DNA from: Porticoccaceae bacterium UBA4026
GTDB lineage: Bacteria > Pseudomonadota > Gammaproteobacteria > Pseudomonadales > Porticoccaceae
Assembly: GCA_002382445.1 (NCBI GenBank)
Contig: DGAQ01000006.1
Span: forward strand, 1 to 11,068
Length of the DNA: 11,068 nucleotides
Reading direction: 5' to 3'
Made by a program: the position numbers and the translations under genes
Shown here: in pieces, positions 6,583 through 11,068 of the stretch
Layout: each line of letters opens with the position of its first letter
How positions within the stretch are numbered: the stretch's first letter is position 1
The notes under the pieces: model-generated
The model's input: only the letters and a program-made list of their open reading frames with translations
Told to the model about the DNA's origin: nothing
Database searches by the model: none

Positions 6583-7703
6583 GAATAGAAGTAATATGGG
6601 CCCCTAATTCACGGGCAGGAATGACTTCAGCAATAGCGCAATACGGCGAGAATGTTGTCCTTCTTTCGAATCGAAAAATTGGATCGCGCTCACGGCTATT
6701 GGTAGGACTTGACTCCAAAATTCAAGCAACTGATACCTTGGAGTTGAGAGACATCAAATCTGTTAACCACGTTGTCCCGCCAACTATGGTGCGTGAAGCA
6801 AAAGACTATGAGTTGATTACTAATCTCGTTAAAAATGAATTAGCTAAGTTTAAAAAAGAGACAGAAGCTGAACATTATGGGAAAGTCAATTATGGTGGTG
6901 TCGCTAAAAGAATTTTTGGACAATCTGGCGTTTCTAGAGAACTTAGTAACTTATTATCAAACGACCTAAGTACGGATGCAAATAGCCTCGAGATTTCTGA
7001 CCATGTTATTAGCAAGCTGACAGAATCTTTACCTGAAACAATTGAAATAGATCTCGGCACTAAGACTCACGTACTTTGCGGTAATTACGGCTCAGGAAAA
7101 ACATCAATAGCGATCAAGTTTGGTCTCAAACTACTGGAATTGTGCGAAACGCCGCCTATACTCGTAAGCTACAAACAAGGATTAACACCCTCCTCTGCAT
7201 CAATGGAAGCAATATCTAAGTCCTTAGGGATTCCAATTTTTGAAGTATCTGACATCGATACCCTTAAATTAATAGAGAGCCATCTATCGAGTGACGGCAT
7301 TCTCATTGTCGACACAGCAACCAGAAATATCTCAGAGGAAATACTTCTAATTAAAGATAATTTGCAGTCAGTCAATTTCCATCTGATCGCTGCAAGCGAT
7401 TCTTATGCCGCAGCCCAAGAGCACCTGATCAGTGTAGCGAATTGGTCAAGCTTCATAATCACCAGACTCGATTTAGCCCCCTGTCAATGGCCCATCATTG
7501 AGACTCTTATACGTGAAAAAATCCCTCTTTCCTTGGGATCTAGGAGCGCGAATATCAATGATGGCCTAGTAAGGGTCACCAAAGAGACGCTAGCGAAACG
7601 ATCAGAGGAACTGCTAAGAAAAAACTTTGATTCGGACGAAGCTCTCACCGATAATAGCAGGCTTAATCCACACAGCTTTAATCAACTCAAAGCCAATCAA
7701 TAA
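6579..7703 (+). CDS. flhF: FlhF, SRP-type GTPase for polar flagellum placement, divergent G domain
   Basis: A 374-residue protein in the flhF position, overlapping flhA by ATGA. FlhF is a membrane-associated SRP-family GTPase that sets polar flagellar position, partnered by FlhG. The N-terminal B domain is recognisable (VVLLSNRKI at 26-34), followed by a helical N domain and the G domain from about 155. The P-loop is GNYGSGKT (168-175). The rest of the G domain is unusual. The DSYRxGAxEQL segment is replaced by VSYKQGLTPSSASME (196-210). G3, normally DTAGR, reads DTATR (245-249), losing the glycine that contacts the gamma phosphate. G4, normally TKLD, reads TRLD (295-298). The frame is clean and the B domain conserved, so this is a working gene with altered GTP handling, not a pseudogene. 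Identity rests on position, B domain and P-loop. Confidence 0.88.
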   Translation: MRIEVIWAPNSRAGMTSAIAQYGENVVLLSNRKIGSRSRLLVGLDSKIQATDTLELRDIKSVNHVVPPTMVREAKDYELITNLVKNELAKFKKETEAEHYGKVNYGGVAKRIFGQSGVSRELSNLLSNDLSTDANSLEISDHVISKLTESLPETIEIDLGTKTHVLCGNYGSGKTSIAIKFGLKLLELCETPPILVSYKQGLTPSSASMEAISKSLGIPIFEVSDIDTLKLIESHLSSDGILIVDTATRNISEEILLIKDNLQSVNFHLIAASDSYAAAQEHLISVANWSSFIITRLDLAPCQWPIIETLIREKIPLSLGSRSANINDGLVRVTKETLAKRSEELLRKNFDSDEALTDNSRLNPHSFNQLKANQ

Positions 7704-7737
7704 TTATTATTAATATATAAATCAATCAGTTAAGCTA

Positions 7738-7764
7738 GCCCGTCAAAAATACATTAAACCGGGC
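7738..7764. repeat. GC-rich inverted repeat just before the flhG ribosome site
   Basis: GCCCG (7738-7742) faces CGGGC (7760-7764) across a 17-base A-rich loop, in the 77-bp AT-rich gap between flhF and flhG. It ends six bases before the GAGGAA ribosome site of flhG. It could modulate flhG translation or shield the mRNA; there is no T run, so it is not a terminator. Confidence 0.3.
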
Positions 7765-7780
7765 ACAAGAGAGGAACACC

Positions 7781-8584
7781 GTGGATACGCGCGTTATAGG
7801 TATAGCAAGCGGAAAGGGAGGAGTTGGCAAAACAACTTTTTCTATCAATCTAGCGCTGCAATTTGCCGCAATGGGTAAGCGCGTACTATTGTTCGATGCT
7901 GATCTCGGCATGGCGAATATACACATCGCATTCAACAAAAGCATTACTAAGAGTTTAGCTAATGTCATTGATGGTAGGGCTACGCTCGAAGACATAATCG
8001 TAAATGTCCATGAAAATATTGACCTAATCTCAGGTGGCAGCGGTGTAGAACGACTTGCCGACCTAAACGCCTTAGAAAGCAGCGCTATAGTTCAAAGCTT
8101 CTCTTCGTTGGAAAGCAATTACGACTATATGATAGTCGATATGTCTGCAGGAATAACCTCTCAGGTCATCGCTTTCATGGCATCAGTACAGCTTAAAATC
8201 ATTGTAGGTACCGACGAGCTCTCATCAATTTCTGACGCCTATGGGATAATCAAAGTCCTATCAATGAAACAAATCTTGTCAGACCTCGTTTATATCCCAA
8301 ATCGAGTTTCATCACCAATTACCGGTAAGAAATTATATGAAAACCTAAACTACGTAACTAATAAGTTCCTAAATCATGACATTGAGTTTATCGGGTCTAT
8401 AACCGAAGACCCTATCTATTCCCGGGCTTGGCAGGCAGATAACCCTGCTTCAATCATAAGCAAGAATACAAATGCAAGTGCCGAGATTAATAAAATCGCT
8501 CGTGAAATCGAAAACCATCAAGTTTTCAACACACCTAATAATAACAGCTTACAGTTCTTTCTAACTGGGATTCAGGTGAATTAG
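7781..8584 (+). CDS. flhG: FlhG/FleN, MinD-like ATPase controlling flagellar number
   Basis: A 267-residue ParA/MinD-family ATPase that limits flagellar number and works with FlhF. Visible motifs: deviant Walker A SGKGGVGKTT (10-19) with signature Lys12 and P-loop Lys17; switch I region DADLGMANIHIAF (39-51); SGGSGVERLADL (84-95); Walker B region IVDMSAGI (118-125), where most family members read DTAAG; and a C-terminal NNSLQFFLTGI, matching the family's amphipathic membrane-targeting end. The start is GTG at 7781, supported by GAGGAA (7771-7776) four bases upstream. In-frame sequence above it has no start codon before a TAG at 7736. Only five residues precede the first beta strand, so the N-terminal DQAxxLR helix that stimulates FlhF in Bacillus, Vibrio and Shewanella is absent. 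The gene lies 77 bp after flhF and its stop overlaps the fliA ribosome site. Confidence 0.93.
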   Translation: MDTRVIGIASGKGGVGKTTFSINLALQFAAMGKRVLLFDADLGMANIHIAFNKSITKSLANVIDGRATLEDIIVNVHENIDLISGGSGVERLADLNALESSAIVQSFSSLESNYDYMIVDMSAGITSQVIAFMASVQLKIIVGTDELSSISDAYGIIKVLSMKQILSDLVYIPNRVSSPITGKKLYENLNYVTNKFLNHDIEFIGSITEDPIYSRAWQADNPASIISKNTNASAEINKIAREIENHQVFNTPNNNSLQFFLTGIQVN

Positions 8585-8593
8585 GAGTGTTGT

Positions 8594-9304
8594 ATGGATT
8601 CTAACGAAACAGGATATAGTTCCGAACAAGATTCTGAATCGCAATCCATTGATATATCGCGCAAGATTGAACTTGTAAAAAAAATTGCGCTGTATCTCAA
8701 AGCGAGAATCCCAGATTATTTCGAGGCAGAAGACTTAATACAAATTGGAATGATAGGGCTTATCGAAGCCAGCAGAAACTTTGACCCATCAATAGGTGTC
8801 TCATTCGATGAATACGCAAAACGCAGGATCAAAGGCGCCATACTTGATGAGGTCCGAAAGGCCAGCAGTCTCTCTCGCCTAGCTGTTAAGAACAATCGAG
8901 AGTATTCATCGGCTAAAAACTCACTGACAAATTCATTAGGGCGCCAGCCTACAAACGTAGAAATTGCCGATTACCTTGATGTCTCTATCTCTGAATTAGA
9001 ACATAAACGCTCGCATGCAAACCAATTTAATCTTGTACAGCTAGACAACGATTTAATTGAAGCCGATGGCGCTTTCGAAGACCAGCAATCGAATCCCATG
9101 CTTAGCATAGAACAAGCAGAACTTTCAGATCGTTTAACCAACGAAATCTCTAAACTCGACGAACGATCCAAATTAATTATTTCTTTATACTACGTGGAAG
9201 AGTTAAATATGAAAGAAATTGGCGCCGTAATAGGTGTTAACGAGTCGCGCGTTAGCCAACTCTTAAGCGCAACCGCTTTGAAATTAAGAGGCAGTTTGAT
9301 CTAA
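8594..9304 (+). CDS. fliA: flagellar sigma factor FliA (sigma-28), altered region 2.4
   Basis: A 236-residue sigma-70-family factor of flagellar type, similar in length to E. coli FliA (239). Region 2 begins near residue 23; YFEAEDLIQIGMIGLIEASR (42-61) and VSFDEYAKRRIKGAILDEVR (69-88) are the core-binding and -10 regions. Region 3 has SLGRQPTNVEIADYL (114-128). Region 4 (178-236) contains LIISLYYVEELNMKEIGAV and the recognition helix ESRVSQLLSATALKLR. The strongly conserved DWxPRSxRR that follows DELR in FliA proteins is replaced by ASSLSRLAVK (90-99), in the segment that reads the -10 element. The ribosome site AGGAG (8583-8587) overlaps the flhG stop, with six bases to the ATG. FliA directs late flagellar genes; two candidate targets are in this window. 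No cheY or cheZ follows, although they do in many relatives. Confidence 0.92.
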   Translation: MDSNETGYSSEQDSESQSIDISRKIELVKKIALYLKARIPDYFEAEDLIQIGMIGLIEASRNFDPSIGVSFDEYAKRRIKGAILDEVRKASSLSRLAVKNNREYSSAKNSLTNSLGRQPTNVEIADYLDVSISELEHKRSHANQFNLVQLDNDLIEADGAFEDQQSNPMLSIEQAELSDRLTNEISKLDERSKLIISLYYVEELNMKEIGAVIGVNESRVSQLLSATALKLRGSLI

Positions 9305-9324
9305 AGCTTCTATTTACAACTTGC

Positions 9325-10221
9325 TCAATCTCTCTCGAAAAATATATAACCATTGTCGATCATTTCCTGCGCTGCCACGTCATCTAATTCTTCTTCATTG
9401 TTCGACTGTGATGCGTTAGATAGCGCGGTAATCGCATCATAGTATTTCGCTTTCTCTAAAGTGACAATCGCGTTAAGCATTCCTTCAAGTTCTCGTAATT
9501 GATCAGTTGACTGAATTACTCGGCGAAGCTCTACTTCCATCGAACTGTTGCTCAGTTTTACATCAGAAAAGTCTTCTCCAAATTCCATTACAGTGTTCCG
9601 AAGGGCCTCAACTTGTTCCTCCAAATCTAGCCTTTGTTCTTCGTACCTTAATGAAATTTGCTCCGTTGCAATATCGAGAGACCCTTCAAAACCGAGTATC
9701 TCGCTCTCTAGTTTAGTGGCACTGATCGCAGCGAGATCTAGATCATTACTTAACGTCTCAATTAGAGAGTCCATGACAACAAAAGAATTAATCCGAGTGC
9801 TTAGATCATCGGCAAGACTTTGCACTTTATTATTTGATAACCAAGTCAAACCCCCAAGTATCAACGTAACCGATAGGATCCCCATCATAATTCCATTTAG
9901 GATCGCCGAGCGTTTACTAAACCTGATAATTTCGCCATTATTCTGAGCTAATTTCTGTGAGACCTTCCCGCTAAAATCGTTGAATTCCTGCGAAAAATCA
10001 TGAAATAGTGCGCCTAATTCCTCGTTACTAATAACCCTGTGACTTGAAGAATTGTTATTTCCACCACCAGACTCTGACAATTGCGTATCTTCTGTTGTTG
10101 AAACCTCTTCAGAGTCATTTTTAACCTCAGCTTTTCCGCTGTCTACGGTTGGAGGGCTATTATCGCCTGGCTCCGAAACATTTTCCGTTTCATCTAACTC
10201 TATATTTTTCTCATCGCTCAT
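9325..10221 (-). CDS. single-pass membrane protein with long coiled coil, unknown function
   Basis: A 298-residue protein that I do not recognise. Residues 1-62 are acidic, Ser/Asn-rich and probably disordered. Residues 66-100 form an amphipathic helix. A membrane helix spans about 107-128, preceded by basic residues (R100, K103, R104), which predicts N-in, C-out topology. Residues 133-260 are a long Leu/Glu/Asp-rich coiled coil in the periplasm. The tail is acidic and ends YIFFERD. There is no enzyme motif. A TTG at 10236 could add five residues, but the ATG at 10221 is preferred; a weak GCGGGT lies upstream. It converges on fliA with a 20-bp gap and follows flhB by 160 bp. A sigma-28-like promoter upstream suggests a late flagellar gene. 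The layout distantly recalls HemX-like proteins, but no haem gene is nearby. Confidence 0.85.
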   Translation of the reverse strand: MSDEKNIELDETENVSEPGDNSPPTVDSGKAEVKNDSEEVSTTEDTQLSESGGGNNNSSSHRVISNEELGALFHDFSQEFNDFSGKVSQKLAQNNGEIIRFSKRSAILNGIMMGILSVTLILGGLTWLSNNKVQSLADDLSTRINSFVVMDSLIETLSNDLDLAAISATKLESEILGFEGSLDIATEQISLRYEEQRLDLEEQVEALRNTVMEFGEDFSDVKLSNSSMEVELRRVIQSTDQLRELEGMLNAIVTLEKAKYYDAITALSNASQSNNEEELDDVAAQEMIDNGYIFFERD

Positions 10222-10246
10222 GTAGTAAACCCGCAAATATTAGGCG

Positions 10247-10261
10247 TTGCTAAATTAGCAA
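10247..10261. repeat. 15-bp perfect palindrome before the coiled-coil protein gene
   Basis: TTGCTAA-A-TTAGCAA is a perfect 7-bp inverted repeat around one base. It ends 26 bp upstream of the ATG at 10221 and downstream of the predicted promoters. A one-base loop makes an RNA hairpin unlikely, so a dimeric regulator site is the better reading. Confidence 0.45.
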
Positions 10262-10299
10262 TCGTCGCACAACTTATTTATCAACGCTGATTATGGAAA

Positions 10300-10329
10300 A
10301 TTCTACAGCTTGCTTTGCTCAATAACCAA
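10300..10329 (-). promoter_or_regulatory. alternative sigma-70-type promoter for the coiled-coil protein gene
   Basis: On the minus strand TTGGTT (10324-10329) and TAGAAT (10300-10305) are separated by 18 bases, a fair match to TTGACA-N17-TATAAT. Its -35 overlaps the end of the sigma-28 -10 just upstream, so the two would exclude each other if both are real. Confidence 0.35.
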
Positions 10330-10353
10330 TCGGCACATCATGTTAAAAAATTA
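10327..10353 (-). promoter_or_regulatory. sigma-28-like promoter for the coiled-coil protein gene
   Basis: On the minus strand TAATTTTT, an 11-base spacer and GCCGATTG match TAAAGTTT-N11-GCCGATAA at 6 of 8 and 6 of 8 positions with exact spacing. The -10 is nearly the same as that before flgP (GTCGATTG). The predicted start is near 10320, about 100 bases before the ATG, the same leader length as flgP. Confidence 0.5.
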
Positions 10354-10381
10354 GATTTTAGTACGGGTGACAAATTATGAA

Positions 10382-11068
10382 TTATGATGTGCCGCCTTCT
10401 ACTAATTTACCGGTTGAATCGAATAACATTGAGCTCGGAATTTTGACCTTTGGCTTGCGCAGTTTTGTTCCGTCCTTACGTAGCTCGTTGAGCTGAAAAA
10501 TATACGCTATAACCTCAGCGACTGCCCTATAAAGTGGTACAGGAATCTCTCGATTTATCTCAGTGGTAAAATATATCGCCCGCGCTAAATAAGGCGACTC
10601 AAATATTGGAACCTGAGTTTCTCCGGCCTTCTCTCTTATTGACGCCGCTAAAATATCTGCTCCTTTCGCTAATACAATTGGGGCTTGCGATGATCCAGGT
10701 TCATAGGCTAGCGCGACAGCAAAGTGACTCGGATTTGTTACTATTACATCTGCGTCGGCTATCGATGCCATCATTTGATTCATGGCCACTGCGCGCTGAC
10801 GTTCCCGTATTTTTGCTTTTACCTCAGGCCTGCCCTCGGACTCTTTATACTCATCTTTGATTTCTTGCCGAGACATTTTTAATTTATTATTGAAGCTGAC
10901 TATTTGATAGGGAAGGTCTATCGCCGCGATTATTAGTAACGTCATTGTGACAAGCAAAACACCCCAAATTAGTATTTCCAAGCCACTGGCTATAGCTACT
11001 TTGATTGGCAGCATATTTAGGAAGAACACACGTTCATATAATGTATAGAGCAAACTAATAATTACGAG
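10382..11068 (-). CDS. flhB: flagellar export switch protein FlhB, C-terminal 228 residues
   Basis: The reading frame is open through the right edge, so the N-terminal part, with the first membrane helices, is missing. Visible residues include the end of the membrane domain (last helix near GLEILIWGVLLVTMTLLIIAA split over about 24-45 of the visible frame), the highly conserved linker KMSRQEIKDEYKESEG, and the cytoplasmic domain with KIRERQRAVA, VPLYRAVAEVIAYIFQL and a short tail. FlhB sits beside the export gate and self-cleaves within NPTH to switch from rod-hook to filament export. Here the site reads NPSH (10735-10724, codons AAT CCG AGT CAC), a Thr-to-Ser change. The following FAVALAYE is typical. 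flhB is on the strand opposite flhA, unlike the common flhB-flhA order. A 160-bp gap separates it from the next gene; no clear terminator is visible. Confidence 0.96.
   Translation of the reverse strand, partial: LVIISLLYTLYERVFFLNMLPIKVAIASGLEILIWGVLLVTMTLLIIAAIDLPYQIVSFNNKLKMSRQEIKDEYKESEGRPEVKAKIRERQRAVAMNQMMASIADADVIVTNPSHFAVALAYEPGSSQAPIVLAKGADILAASIREKAGETQVPIFESPYLARAIYFTTEINREIPVPLYRAVAEVIAYIFQLNELRKDGTKLRKPKVKIPSSMLFDSTGKLVEGGTS

Noticed and set aside
7704..7737. Internal promoter for flhG-fliA in the AT-rich gap (TATATA-like)
   Set aside because: Many -10-like strings occur in such AT-rich sequence and no -35 partner stands out.
9548..9946. Plus-strand open frame of 132 codons opposite the coiled-coil gene
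   Set aside because: It has no ribosome site and no recognisable domain, and lies inside a coding frame with a clear helix-membrane-coil pattern; it is an antisense shadow.
1..11068. CRISPR array, insertion sequence, phage or defence genes
   Set aside because: No regular repeats with spacers, transposase, integrase or defence domains were seen; apart from the tRNA, the PEBP remnant and two unknown proteins, the genes are flagellar.

Overview
The window is a polar-flagellum locus from a gammaproteobacterium. The evidence is an initiator tRNA of gammaproteobacterial type, the gene order flhA-flhF-flhG-fliA, and a divergent operon for the outer basal-body proteins FlgP and FlgT, known mainly from Vibrio and related marine bacteria. 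Base composition is moderate. I cannot name the genus; an aquatic or marine lineage is likely.

Layout. Positions 1-47 hold the 5' half of an initiator tRNA-Met on the minus strand, cut by the window edge. Next comes a gene-free stretch rich in short hairpins (48-305), then a PEBP/YbhB-family remnant without its N-terminal half (306-641). A tail-anchored protein of unknown function (880-1767), possibly a dead ExeA-like ATPase, follows. The minus-strand operon flgP-like, flgT-like, LysM protein occupies 4199-1993. A 250-bp divergent control region separates it from the plus-strand operon flhA-flhF-flhG-fliA (4453-9304). Two minus-strand genes close the window: an unrecognised single-pass coiled-coil membrane protein (9325-10221) and the C-terminal part of flhB (10382 to the edge).

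How it works together. The control region carries a near-consensus sigma-54 promoter reading into flhA and a sigma-28 promoter reading into the flgP operon. A second sigma-28-like promoter precedes the coiled-coil gene. The window therefore suggests a cascade: RpoN drives the export gate, the polar placement pair and FliA; FliA then drives the H/T-ring proteins and the new coiled-coil protein.

Main points of interest. Several conserved flagellar regulators depart from family consensus at functional positions. FlhF has lost the G3 glycine and the usual DxYR segment. FlhG starts directly at its first beta strand and has no room for a DQAxxLR activator helix. FliA lacks the DWxPRS signature of region 2.4, and both candidate sigma-28 promoters share a -10 ending in CGATTG instead of CGATAA. 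FlhB has NPSH instead of NPTH at its self-cleavage site. The strongest hypotheses are a shifted FliA promoter specificity with a new late flagellar membrane protein in its regulon, and a weakened or altered FlhF GTPase cycle.
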